64,000 nucleotides of DNA from contig NZ_JAHWXM010000001.1 in NCBI RefSeq assembly GCF_023091225.1, positions 1,550,001 to 1,614,000 of the forward strand, read 5' to 3'. A program made the position numbers and the translations under genes. The notes beneath the pieces were generated by a model that saw nothing but the letters and a program-made list of their open reading frames with translations, did no database searches and had not been told where the DNA came from. The stretch comes from Microbacterium galbinum. Its GTDB lineage: Bacteria; Actinomycetota; Actinomycetes; Actinomycetales; Microbacteriaceae. Shown here piece by piece: positions 32,873 through 41,542 of the stretch (the first letter of the stretch is position 1; the number at the start of each line of letters is the position of its first letter).

Positions 32873-34136
32873 TTCGCCGCTGTCCCCGCCGGCCGTCGGC
32901 TACTACGGCGACGACGTCACCGGCAGCGTCGACGTGCTGCTGCAGTTCGCCCGGCACGGGGTGCGCGGATGCCTGTTCATCGGCACGCCCTCGGACGCGG
33001 CTCTCGCGGATGCCGCCGGCTCGCACGAGGTGGTCGGGATCGCCGGCATCGCCCGCTCGCTCTCGCCGGATGCGCTGGATGCCGAAGTGCGCCCCGCTCT
33101 CACGGCCCTGCGCGACCTGTCGCCCCGCATCGTTCAGTACAAGGCGTGCTCCACGGCCGACTCCTCTCCGACCGTCGGGAGCCTCGGCCGGGTGCTCGAG
33201 ATCGGCCGCGAGGTCTTCGGTTCACGAACCGTTCCGGTGCTCTTCGCCCAGCCCGACTTCGGCCGCTACACGGTCTTCGGCCACCACTTCGCGGCCGAGG
33301 GCGGCACCGTGCACCGGCTCGACCGCCAGCCGACCATGTCTCAGCATCCGTCGACGCCGATGGACGACTCCGACCTCGCGGCGCACCTCTCGCGGCAGAC
33401 CCCGCTGCCGATCGACGGTGTGCCGCTCACCCGGTACTCGACGGCGTCGTCGCTCGCCGCTGAGATCGACGGCTCCCCCACGGCCGCTCTCGTGCTCGAC
33501 GCCATCGACGACGCGCATCTCGCGCTGATCGGCACGGCGTTGGAAGAGCTGAGTACTGAACGGCATCCGCTCTTCGCGATCGGATCGGGCGGACTCAGCA
33601 GGGCGCTCGCGCTCGGGCGTCCGGCATCCGCCCTCGCCGACGAACGCACCGCCGGCGGCCCGGTGCTGGCCGTGTCCGGCAGCCGCTCGCCGCAGACCCG
33701 GCGCCAGATCGCCGCGGCGCAGGCGGCCGGCTGGGCAGTGCGCCCGCTCTCCCCGGATGCCGACGCACAGACCGAGGTCGTCGCGCTGTTGCGCGCGGGC
33801 CGCAGCGTCGCCCTCTCGTCGGAGGATGCCCCGGCGTTCGCCGGTCATCCCGAGGTACTGGCGGCGATCGCCGATGCGGCGACGTCCGTCATCCGCGGGG
33901 CTCTCGGCGCCGGGGCGACCCGCCGCCTGATCGTCTGCGGCGGCGACACGTCGAGCCGCGTCGTGCGCTCGCTCGGCATCGCGAGCCTGTCGATCGCCGC
34001 GAATCCCGGCGCGAACGTGGTGGTGCTGCGTGCCCGCAGTGACGATCCCTCGGTCGACGGCGTCGAAGTGCTCCTCAAGGGCGGGCAGGTCGGCGACGAC
34101 GGGCTGTTCGAGGCGGTGCGGGGTGGGGCTCGCTAG
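32865..34136 (+). CDS. oiaK: Four-carbon acid sugar kinase family (DUF1537), probable 3-oxo-isoapionate kinase
   Basis: A 423-residue kinase with the two-domain DUF1537 layout. The N-terminal substrate domain begins GYYGDDVTGSVDVLLQF, the ADDxTG-type motif. The C-terminal nucleotide domain has AVSGSRSPQTRRQI and VCGGDTSSRVV, the GGDT ATP-binding motif. Members phosphorylate sugar acids such as threonate and 3-oxo-isoapionate. The GTG at 32865 overlaps the RuBisCO-like gene, whose expected substrate is the phosphorylated product. The gene symbol is given on context and remains to be tested. Confidence 0.75.
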   Translation: MADSPLSPPAVGYYGDDVTGSVDVLLQFARHGVRGCLFIGTPSDAALADAAGSHEVVGIAGIARSLSPDALDAEVRPALTALRDLSPRIVQYKACSTADSSPTVGSLGRVLEIGREVFGSRTVPVLFAQPDFGRYTVFGHHFAAEGGTVHRLDRQPTMSQHPSTPMDDSDLAAHLSRQTPLPIDGVPLTRYSTASSLAAEIDGSPTAALVLDAIDDAHLALIGTALEELSTERHPLFAIGSGGLSRALALGRPASALADERTAGGPVLAVSGSRSPQTRRQIAAAQAAGWAVRPLSPDADAQTEVVALLRAGRSVALSSEDAPAFAGHPEVLAAIADAATSVIRGALGAGATRRLIVCGGDTSSRVVRSLGIASLSIAANPGANVVVLRARSDDPSVDGVEVLLKGGQVGDDGLFEAVRGGAR

Positions 34137-34606
34137 AGCGCGCGTCGATCGGGTGGCGTGCGCAGTTCCTTCGCGATGATCAGAGATGTCGGCACGTGCC
34201 CCGCCGCAAGCACGACAGCGCTGGCGGCGATGAACGGATTGCCCAGCAGCCCACTCGCAGCGAGGTAGACCAGCACGGGGAGCGCGGCCATCGGTACCGG
34301 CAGCGCCCACGTTCGCCGATAGAGCGAATCCGGGGTGCGCTCGACGACGTACCGTGCCCACAGGGCGTAGTACGCGACCAGCGCCAGCCCGCCGGGCACC
34401 GCCCACCACACGCTCATCGCGCCGGGGAGCGTGACGGCCGGCACGACCAGGCACAGCGCTTGGCCGCTGCGCTCCAGCACGGCGAGCACGCCGGGAACTC
34501 GCGGTCGGGGGAGCGGCGACCGCGGCGGAAGCAACCACAGCAGAAACGTGGGAGCCAGCACCGCCAGGGAAATACCCAAGCCCCACGGTGAGAATCCCAT
34601 GGCCAC
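34133..34606 (-). CDS. Small integral membrane protein
   Basis: A 157-residue protein with about four hydrophobic segments (GISLAVLAPTFLLWLL, LCLVVPAVTLPGAMSVWW, LPVPMAALPVLVYLAASGLL and later). It converges on the kinase gene with a 4-base overlap at their ends. GTG at 34606 or ATG at 34600 are both possible starts. No function recognised. Confidence 0.6.
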   Translation of the reverse strand: MAMGFSPWGLGISLAVLAPTFLLWLLPPRSPLPRPRVPGVLAVLERSGQALCLVVPAVTLPGAMSVWWAVPGGLALVAYYALWARYVVERTPDSLYRRTWALPVPMAALPVLVYLAASGLLGNPFIAASAVVLAAGHVPTSLIIAKELRTPPDRRAL

Positions 34607-34609
34607 AGG

Positions 34610-35323
34610 CTACCGAGCCACCCCTTCACCTCTGTCGCGCAGGATCCGGGAGAGACGACTCTTGCGCAGATTCTGCGCGACGATCCAGCCCACGTCGGGA
34701 TGGTCGGAATCCAGCCCGAGGAAGGCGTCCAGGGCTATGTCGGGGTCCGCCGACACGACGACGCTCCAGCAGTAGCCGAGGGTCTGGCGCAGGACTCGCA
34801 CGTCCGGAGCACGACGGCGCTCGCTCGGCCAGGTGACGAAGCGCGCCGTGGTCGTCGCGCAGACGCCGAGAGCATCGCCGACCGTTCGCGGGTCGCGCAG
34901 CAGCCGCGGCTCGCAGATCGCCGCAACCGCCGCGCGCTGGAGGAGCGGATCGGTCTCCTCCGCCCAGGACTTCACGATGGAGAGAAGCGCGGCGATGTCC
35001 CGATCGCCGAGAAGCTGCAGACCGATGACCGCTCCTTCGCGGACGCGCCACCGCTGGTCCTCGGCGTGGCCACGCAGTCGCCTGAGGACGTCGGCGTCGT
35101 CGGATCGAGCACCGCGGGATGCGGCGACGCACATCATCGCGAACTCGTCATCGGTCTTCTCGAGTTCGGCTATCACCGCCGGTTCGGCTGTGCGAGCTAC
35201 TGCGGAGACGAGTGCGAGGTTCGCGCGGGGACCGGGAAGCCCGGAATGCGCGATGAGGAATTCGGGCCACCCGGTGGAGGGGAGCGCCCGAAGCCTCGTC
35301 TCCCATTCGACGTCGTCGGTCAT
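34610..35323 (-). CDS. HEAT-repeat-like protein
   Basis: A 237-residue helical protein with repeated pairs of helices and the spacing of HEAT/DNA-alkylation-repair-like repeats (DADVLRRLRGHAEDQRWRVR, GAVIGLQLLGDRDIAALLS, LQRAAVAAICEPRLLRDP). Such scaffolds bind proteins or DNA. The ATG at 35323 is preferred over a longer frame that runs into the rhamnose promoter. Not obviously related to sugar use; it separates the two sugar operons. Confidence 0.65.
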   Translation of the reverse strand: MTDDVEWETRLRALPSTGWPEFLIAHSGLPGPRANLALVSAVARTAEPAVIAELEKTDDEFAMMCVAASRGARSDDADVLRRLRGHAEDQRWRVREGAVIGLQLLGDRDIAALLSIVKSWAEETDPLLQRAAVAAICEPRLLRDPRTVGDALGVCATTTARFVTWPSERRRAPDVRVLRQTLGYCWSVVVSADPDIALDAFLGLDSDHPDVGWIVAQNLRKSRLSRILRDRGEGVAR

Positions 35324-35357
35324 CGCCCGATGATACCCATTCGCTTGCCGTCGGCAG

Positions 35358-35386
35358 TTGACGGATCTCTCGTACTGCCGTAACTT
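35358..35386 (+). promoter_or_regulatory. Promoter of the rhamnose operon
   Basis: TTGACG (35358-35363) and TAACTT (35381-35386) are 17 bases apart, near consensus for the vegetative sigma factor. The operator begins right after the -10 box. Confidence 0.75.
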
Positions 35387-35400
35387 ATGAAACGATTCAT
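35387..35400. promoter_or_regulatory. LacI-type operator of the rhamnose operon
   Basis: ATGAAACGATTCAT has ATGAA/TTCAT arms and the same TGAAACG core as the other sites. It covers the probable transcription start, so the rha operon appears to be controlled by a LacI regulator rather than by an AraC-type RhaR/RhaS. Confidence 0.7.
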
Positions 35401-35421
35401 CTTTACAGAAAGCGAGTGACA

Positions 35422-36588
35422 ATGTCCGTCCTCACCCCTGACCACCTCGCCGCGCTCGAGAAGCAGGGCATCGAGCTTCCCAGCTGGGCTTTCGGCAACT
35501 CCGGCACGCGCTTCAAGGTGTTCGGCACCCCCGGCACGCCGCGCGACCCGTGGGAGAAGATCGCGGATGCCGCGCAGGTCAACACCTACACGGCTCTGGC
35601 GCCGAGCGTGGCGCTGCACATCCCGTGGGACCTCGTCGACTCGTTCTCCGACCTGCGCAAGCACGCCGAAGATCTCGGCGTGACGCTCGGCACGGTCAAC
35701 TCCAACACCTTCCAGGACGACGACTACAAGTTCGGCGCCCTCACCCATGAAGACGCCGCGATCCGCCGGAAGGCGATCGACCACCACCTCGCGTGCATCG
35801 ACGTCATGGATGCCACCGGCAGCCGCGACCTCAAGATCTGGCTCGCCGAGGGATCGAACTACCCCGGCCAGGCCGACCTGCGTGGCCGCCAGGACCGCCT
35901 GCAGGAATCGCTCCAGCAGATCTACGCCCGCCTCGGCGACGACCAGCGACTCGTGCTGGAGTACAAGTTCTTCGAGCCGGCGTTCTATCACACCGATGTT
36001 CCCGACTGGGGCACCTCGTACGCGCAGGTGGTCTCGCTCGGCGACAAGGCATCCGTCTGCCTCGACACCGGCCACCACGCCCCCGGCACGAACATCGAGT
36101 TCATCGTCATGCAGCTGCTGCGCCTCGGCAAGCTCGGATCGTTCGACTTCAACTCGCGCTTCTACGCCGATGACGACCTGATCGTCGGCGCCGCCGACCC
36201 GTTCCAGCTCTTCCGCATCCTCTTCGAGGTCGTGCGCGGCGGCGGTCTGAACAACCCCGATGTCGCGTTCATGCTCGACCAGTGCCACAACGTCGAAGAC
36301 AAGATCCCCGGCCAGATCCGCTCGGTGCTCAACGTGCAGGAGATGACCGCCCGCGCGCTGCTCGTCGACCGCGACGCCCTCACCGCCGCGCAGAAGTCCG
36401 GCGACGTGCTCGCCGCGAACGCGATCTTCATGGACGCGTTCTATACCGACGTGCGCCCCGCCCTCGCTGAGTGGCGCGAGTCGCGTGGCCTCGCCGCCGA
36501 CCCGATGGCCGCCTACGCGGCATCCGGCTACCAGCAGAAGATCGCCGCAGAACGAGTCGGTGGCGTGCAGGCCGGCTGGGGCGCCTGA
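35422..36588 (+). CDS. rhaI: L-rhamnose isomerase
   Basis: A 388-residue metal-dependent TIM-barrel isomerase converting L-rhamnose to L-rhamnulose in the cytoplasm. It is of the Pseudomonas/actinobacterial RhaI type. Conserved segments include EGSNYPGQADLRGRQDRLQE, CLDTGHHAPGTNIEFIV and FDFNSRFYADDDL, the last two carrying metal-binding His and Asp residues. ATG at 35422 with GAAAGCGAG upstream is preferred over GTG at 35416. First gene of the rhaI-rhaD-rhaB operon. Confidence 0.92.
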   Translation: MSVLTPDHLAALEKQGIELPSWAFGNSGTRFKVFGTPGTPRDPWEKIADAAQVNTYTALAPSVALHIPWDLVDSFSDLRKHAEDLGVTLGTVNSNTFQDDDYKFGALTHEDAAIRRKAIDHHLACIDVMDATGSRDLKIWLAEGSNYPGQADLRGRQDRLQESLQQIYARLGDDQRLVLEYKFFEPAFYHTDVPDWGTSYAQVVSLGDKASVCLDTGHHAPGTNIEFIVMQLLRLGKLGSFDFNSRFYADDDLIVGAADPFQLFRILFEVVRGGGLNNPDVAFMLDQCHNVEDKIPGQIRSVLNVQEMTARALLVDRDALTAAQKSGDVLAANAIFMDAFYTDVRPALAEWRESRGLAADPMAAYAASGYQQKIAAERVGGVQAGWGA

Positions 36589-36628
36589 GCGCGCCGTCCC
36601 TCGACCCCTCGATCAAGGAACACCACTC

Positions 36629-38665
36629 ATGACGAACCCGACCGCCGCCGACCTGATCGCGCGCAGCAACCGCCTGGGCGCCGACCCGAAGAACACCAAC
36701 TACGCCGGTGGCAATACCTCCGCCAAGGGCACCGAGATCGACCCCGTGACGGGGCAGCACGTCGAGCTGCTGTGGGTGAAGGGCTCGGGCGGCGACCTGG
36801 GCACCCTCACCGAGAAGGGCTTGGCCGTGCTGCGTCTCGACCGCATGCGCGCGCTGGTCGACGTGTACCCCGGCATCGACCGCGAAGACGAGATGGTCGC
36901 GGCATTCGACTACTGCCTGCACGGCAAGGGCGGAGCCGCTCCTTCGATCGACACGGCCATGCACGGACTCGTGGATGCCGCGCACGTCGACCACCTGCAC
37001 CCCGACTCCGGCATCGCGATCGCGACCGCCGCCGACGGCGAGGCCCTGACCTCGAAGATCTTCGGCGAGAAGGTCGTGTGGGTGCCGTGGCGCCGCCCGG
37101 GCTTCCAGCTCGGACTCGACATCGCCGAGATCAAGAAGGCGAACCCCCAGGCGATCGGCTGCATCCTCGGCGGCCACGGCATCACGGCGTGGGGCGACAC
37201 GTCCGACGAAGCCGAGGCGAACTCGCTGTGGATCATCGACACCGCAGCCTCGTACATCGCCGAGCACGGGAAGACCGACCCGTTCGGCGGCGTCCGCACC
37301 GGCTTCGAGGCACTGCCGTCCGGCGAGCGCCGCGAGCGCGCCGCCGCTCTGGCCGGCACGATCCGCGGCATCGCCTCGCACGACCGCGCGATGGTCGGCC
37401 ACTTCACGGATGCCGCGGAGGTGCTCGACTTCCTCGCCTCCGAGAAAGCCCCGGCCCTCGCCGCGCTCGGCACGAGCTGCCCCGACCACTTCCTGCGCAC
37501 CAAGGTCAAGCCGCTGATCCTCGACCTGCCGGCCACGGCATCCGCCGAGGAGCAGATCGCGCGCCTGCACGAGCTGCACGCCGAATACCGCGCCGACTAC
37601 CAGGCGTACTACGACGCACATGCGACCGCCGAGTCGCCCGCGATCCGCGGCGCCGACCCGCTCATCGTGCTCGTTCCCGGCGTGGGCATGTTCTCGTACG
37701 GCGCGAACAAGCAGACGGCGCGCGTCGCCGGCGAGTTCTACGTCAACGCGATCAACGTCATGCGCGGGGCCGAGGCGCTCTCGACCTACTCCCCCATCTC
37801 CGATGCCGAGAAGTTCGACATCGAGTACTGGGCGCTGGAGGAGGCCAAGCTGCAGCGGATGCCGAAGCCGAAGTCGCACCAGGGGCGCATCGCGTTCGTG
37901 ACCGGCGCGGCGTCCGGCATCGGCAAGGCCATCGCCACCCGTCTCGCGGCCGAGGGCGCCTGCGTCGTCATCGCCGACCTCGACCTCGAGAAGGCGCAGG
38001 CCGCGGCGACGGAGCTCGGAGGCACCGACGTCGCGATCGGCGTCGCGGCGAACGTGGCGGATGCCGACGCGATCCAGGCGGCTCTGAACGACGCCGTACT
38101 CGCGTTCGGCGGCGTGGACCTCGTCGTCAACAACGCCGGCCTCTCGCTCTCGAAGCCGCTGCTCGAGACCACCGAGAAGGACTGGGATCTGCAGCACGAC
38201 GTCATGGCGAAGGGCTCGTTCCTCGTGTCGAAGGCCGCCGCGCGTGTGCTCATCGACCAGAAGCTCGGCGGCGACATCATCTACATCTCGTCGAAGAACT
38301 CCGTCTTCGCCGGTCCGAACAACATCGCGTACTCGGCGACCAAGGCCGACCAGGCCCACCAGGTGCGGCTGTTGGCGGTCGAGCTCGGGGAGTACGGCAT
38401 CCGCGTCAACGGGATCAACCCCGACGGCGTCGTGCGCGGCTCGGGCATCTTCGCCTCGGGCTGGGGCGCCAACCGCGCCGCGACCTACGGGGTCGCCGAA
38501 GAGGACCTCGGCCAGTTCTACGCCAACCGCACGATCCTCAAGCGCGAGGTCGTTCCCGAGAACGTGGCGGATGCCGTGTACGTGCTGACCGGCCCCGAAC
38601 TGAGCCGCACCACCGGCCTGCACATCCCGGTCGACTCCGGCGTCGCCGCCGCGTTCCTGCGATGA
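36629..38665 (+). CDS. rhaD: Bifunctional rhamnulose-1-phosphate aldolase / alcohol (lactaldehyde) dehydrogenase
   Basis: A 678-residue fusion. The N-terminal class II aldolase domain (about 1-410) contains HVDHLHPDSGIAIATA and GGHGITAWG, the zinc-binding His region. The C-terminal short-chain dehydrogenase (about 418-678) has TGAASGIGKAIATRL at 425-439 and the catalytic YSATK. It splits L-rhamnulose-1-phosphate into dihydroxyacetone phosphate and L-lactaldehyde, and the second domain then oxidises lactaldehyde. AAGGAACAC precedes the ATG. Length and order match the bifunctional RhaD/RhaE type. Confidence 0.92.
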   Translation: MTNPTAADLIARSNRLGADPKNTNYAGGNTSAKGTEIDPVTGQHVELLWVKGSGGDLGTLTEKGLAVLRLDRMRALVDVYPGIDREDEMVAAFDYCLHGKGGAAPSIDTAMHGLVDAAHVDHLHPDSGIAIATAADGEALTSKIFGEKVVWVPWRRPGFQLGLDIAEIKKANPQAIGCILGGHGITAWGDTSDEAEANSLWIIDTAASYIAEHGKTDPFGGVRTGFEALPSGERRERAAALAGTIRGIASHDRAMVGHFTDAAEVLDFLASEKAPALAALGTSCPDHFLRTKVKPLILDLPATASAEEQIARLHELHAEYRADYQAYYDAHATAESPAIRGADPLIVLVPGVGMFSYGANKQTARVAGEFYVNAINVMRGAEALSTYSPISDAEKFDIEYWALEEAKLQRMPKPKSHQGRIAFVTGAASGIGKAIATRLAAEGACVVIADLDLEKAQAAATELGGTDVAIGVAANVADADAIQAALNDAVLAFGGVDLVVNNAGLSLSKPLLETTEKDWDLQHDVMAKGSFLVSKAAARVLIDQKLGGDIIYISSKNSVFAGPNNIAYSATKADQAHQVRLLAVELGEYGIRVNGINPDGVVRGSGIFASGWGANRAATYGVAEEDLGQFYANRTILKREVVPENVADAVYVLTGPELSRTTGLHIPVDSGVAAAFLR

Positions 38666-40071
38666 GCACCCGCGCCGTCGCGGCCGTCGACCTCGGCGCG
38701 ACCAGCGGCCGGGTGATGATCGGCCGCATCGGCGACGGCGTGCTCGACCTCGAGCCCGTCTCGCGGTTCCCGAACGGTCCCGTCGAACGCGCCGACGGCC
38801 TGCACTGGGACTTCGAGGCCCTCTCCGAGAACGTGCTCGACGGCCTGGCCGAGGCGGTCCGCCGCGAGCCCGGGATCGAGAGCATCGGGATCGATTCCTG
38901 GGCCGTCGACTACGGGCTGATCGCGGGCGGGAAAGTGCTCGCCGAGCCGTTCCACTACCGCGACGAGCGATCCGCTCGCGGCGTCGCGGAGGTGCACGAG
39001 ATCGTCGCGTTCGACGAGCTCTACCGCCGCAACGGCCTGCAGTTCCTGCCGTTCAACACGCTCTATCAGCTGCGCGTCGACGACCGCGCTCCCGAGGCCG
39101 AGAGCGCGCTGCTCGTGCCCGACCTGCTCGCCTTCCTCCTCACGGGCGCGCGCGTGGCCGAGCGCACCAATGCCTCGACCACCGGGCTCCTCCGCGTCGA
39201 CGACGCGGAGTGGGACACCGACCTCGCCTCCCGTCTCGGCATCGCTCCCGCGCTCCTGCCCGCACTCGTCGACCCCGGCGCGCTCATCGGCACCCTGCGT
39301 CCGCAGATCGCCCGCCGGATCGGCGCCGACCTCCCGGTGATCGCGGTCGGCTCGCACGACACGGCCTCCGCCGTCGCCGCGGTTCCGATGACGTCTCCCT
39401 CCGCCGCGTACATCTCGTGCGGCACGTGGGGACTCGTCGGCGTCGAGCTCGCGGAGCCCGTGCTGACGGATGCCGCCCGCGCGGCGAACTTCACGCACGA
39501 GCGCGGTGTCGACGGGCGTTTCCGGTTCCTGCACAACGTGGCGGGCCTGTGGCTGCTGAGCGAGACCGTGCGGGCCTGGGAGGCCGAGGACGGCGCTCCG
39601 ATCGATCTGGTCGCTCTGCTGGCCGCGGCATCCGCCGTCACCGCACCCGTGCCGACCTTCGACGCGAACGACCCGTCGCTCTCGGCGCCGGGTGGCATGC
39701 CCGCGCGTATCGGCGCCCTGCTCGCCGCGAGCGGGCAGACGGCCCCGACCGACCGACCCGCGTTCGCGCGCAGCATCGTCGAGTCGATCGCGGTGGCGTT
39801 CGCAGAAGCTGTGGCGACGGCATCCGCTCTCACCGGGCGCCGCCTCGACGTCGTGCACATCGTCGGCGGCGGATCCCTCAACACCCTGCTGTGCCAGGCG
39901 ACCGCCGACCGCACCGGGCTCCCGGTGCTCGCCGGCCCCGTCGAGGCCACAGCGCTCGGCAACGTGCTCGTGCAGGCGCGGGCGCTCGGTGCAGCGCCGG
40001 CGACGCTCGAGGAGCTGCGTGCCCTCGTGGCCGCGACGCATGCCCCCGTGCGCTACACGCCGCACACCTGA
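38662..40071 (+). CDS. rhaB: Rhamnulokinase
   Basis: A 469-residue FGGY-family sugar kinase. The N-terminal phosphate loop is VDLGATSGRVMIGR, the substrate-site region SIGIDSWAVDYGLI, and the second domain has SHDTASAVAAVP and IVGGGSLNTLLCQ. It phosphorylates L-rhamnulose to L-rhamnulose-1-phosphate. Its ATG overlaps the rhaD stop. No mutarotase gene (rhaM) or dedicated rhamnose transporter is present in the operon. Confidence 0.92.
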   Translation: MSTRAVAAVDLGATSGRVMIGRIGDGVLDLEPVSRFPNGPVERADGLHWDFEALSENVLDGLAEAVRREPGIESIGIDSWAVDYGLIAGGKVLAEPFHYRDERSARGVAEVHEIVAFDELYRRNGLQFLPFNTLYQLRVDDRAPEAESALLVPDLLAFLLTGARVAERTNASTTGLLRVDDAEWDTDLASRLGIAPALLPALVDPGALIGTLRPQIARRIGADLPVIAVGSHDTASAVAAVPMTSPSAAYISCGTWGLVGVELAEPVLTDAARAANFTHERGVDGRFRFLHNVAGLWLLSETVRAWEAEDGAPIDLVALLAAASAVTAPVPTFDANDPSLSAPGGMPARIGALLAASGQTAPTDRPAFARSIVESIAVAFAEAVATASALTGRRLDVVHIVGGGSLNTLLCQATADRTGLPVLAGPVEATALGNVLVQARALGAAPATLEELRALVAATHAPVRYTPHT

Positions 40072-40078
40072 CCGTCGG

Positions 40079-41365
40079 TCAGCGCACGTTGCCGTTCGAG
40101 CAGGTCTGCTGCGCGGCCGAGTTGCCCTTGATGGTGTCGGGGAGCGCCACGACGTTGTCGGGCGTCGCCGGCTCGGTCGGAGCAGCCTCCTCGGTCGGAG
40201 CCGTCTCCTCGGTGGGGGCCGTCTCCTCGGGGGTCGTCTCGGCAGGCGTGGGCTCCTGCACGATCACACCGTCGTTGCTGGTGTTCTGGTGCGTGATCTG
40301 CAGCTGCGCGTTCGCCTCGATCGCGTCGAAGAGATCGCCGGCGGCCGTGTAGTTCGGCACCACCTTGTTGGCGTTCTGCGAGTCGGTGCCCGTCGGGTAC
40401 TGCACGAACACGATGTCCTCGAACGGGACCTCCTTGACCGCGAGGGCGATCTGCACGATCGTCATCGGGTCGTCCAGCGTCGTGCTCGTCTCGAGGTTGC
40501 TGAGACCGACGTGCGCGAGCTTCAGCATGGTGCCCACGTTGCCGAGGGTCTCGCCGCTGATGAGCTTGCGCGCCAGGCTCGACATGTACTGCTGCTGGTT
40601 GCCGATGCGGCCCAGGTCGCTGCCGTCGCCGACACCGTGACGGGTGCGCAGGAACTGCAGAGCCTCGAGGCCCTGCACCGTGTGGGTGCCGGCCGCCAGG
40701 TCGAGGCCCGTGTAGCGATCGCGGATCGGGTTTGCGAGGCACACGTCGACGCCGCCGATCGCGTTCGTGATCTCGATCACGCCGCCGAAGGTGACGGATG
40801 CCGCGAACTGCACCTCTTGACCGGTGAGCTCGGAGATCGTCTTCGCGACGCAGTTGAGACCGCCGTCGCTGTAGGCCACGTTGAGCGGCTGCTTGCTCAT
40901 CGCGGAGTGCACGTTGCCGTCGTCGTCGGTGCACTCGGGGATGGGGATCATGAGGTCGCGCGGGAAGCTGACGACCGTGATGCGGCGGGGGTTATCGGAG
41001 ACGTGCACGAGCAGGTTGACGTCGTTGAGGTTGCCCTCCGAGTCGTTGCCGCTGCAGCGGTCACCGAAATAGCCGGCGTACGCCTCTTCGCAGGTGTCGA
41101 CACCCGCGAGCACGAAGTTGAATCCGCCCTCGTACTCGCTGATGTCCGGCGGAACCGCATCGGCCGACTGGCCCTCGAGTTCGACGGAGTTCGCGAGCTG
41201 CGTGCTGCGCAGGTCGTATACGACGTACGCCGCAACGCCCACACCGCTCACCAGCACCACCGCGAGTCCGATCGCGATGAACTTCAGCAGCTGGCTGAGG
41301 GGTCCCGGCGAGTGCAACTGGCCGTGGCGCGCGATCGTTCGACGGCGTCGGGTGTTCTCGGTCAC
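40079..41365 (-). CDS. LytR-CpsA-Psr (LCP) family cell-wall ligase
   Basis: A 428-residue membrane-anchored enzyme. A single transmembrane segment at about residues 26-48 places the LCP domain outside. The domain has FNFVLAGVDTCEEAY, DVNLLVHVSDNPRRITVVSF with Arg and Asp of the active site, and GLEALQFLRTRHG. LCP enzymes transfer glycopolymers from lipid carriers to peptidoglycan. The tail carries Thr-Pro-Glu-rich repeats (TPEETAPTEETAPTEEAAPT), probably a wall-spanning linker. It converges on rhaB and follows a tRNA gene. Confidence 0.9.
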   Translation of the reverse strand: MTENTRRRRTIARHGQLHSPGPLSQLLKFIAIGLAVVLVSGVGVAAYVVYDLRSTQLANSVELEGQSADAVPPDISEYEGGFNFVLAGVDTCEEAYAGYFGDRCSGNDSEGNLNDVNLLVHVSDNPRRITVVSFPRDLMIPIPECTDDDGNVHSAMSKQPLNVAYSDGGLNCVAKTISELTGQEVQFAASVTFGGVIEITNAIGGVDVCLANPIRDRYTGLDLAAGTHTVQGLEALQFLRTRHGVGDGSDLGRIGNQQQYMSSLARKLISGETLGNVGTMLKLAHVGLSNLETSTTLDDPMTIVQIALAVKEVPFEDIVFVQYPTGTDSQNANKVVPNYTAAGDLFDAIEANAQLQITHQNTSNDGVIVQEPTPAETTPEETAPTEETAPTEEAAPTEPATPDNVVALPDTIKGNSAAQQTCSNGNVR

Positions 41366-41415
41366 ACGGTGCCTTTCGGTTCTGCCTGCGGTGAGGGGGC
41401 ACCGGGCTCAGGAAG

Positions 41416-41500
41416 CGGAGGGTGTGGGATTCGAACCCACGAGACATCTCTGCCCACTGGTTTTCAAGACCAGCTCCATCGGCCGCTCGGACAACCCTCC
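41416..41500 (-). tRNA. tRNA-Ser(UGA)
   Basis: Eighty-five bases with acceptor arms GGAGGGT and its complement, a long variable arm and the T-arm GGTTCGAATCC. The anticodon stem CTGGT/ACCAG encloses CTTGAAA, giving anticodon UGA. CCA is not encoded. No integrase or foreign gene is beside it, unlike the serine tRNA at 13,008. Confidence 0.95.
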
Positions 41501-41542
41501 CGACAGACGGATCTGCCGACAAGCCGTGAGTCTAGCCGAGTT

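Noticed and set aside
36772..40071. A 1099-codon frame covering rhaD and rhaB
   Set aside because: Only its last 469 codons, starting at 38662, are real (rhaB). The earlier part is an out-of-frame shadow of rhaD.
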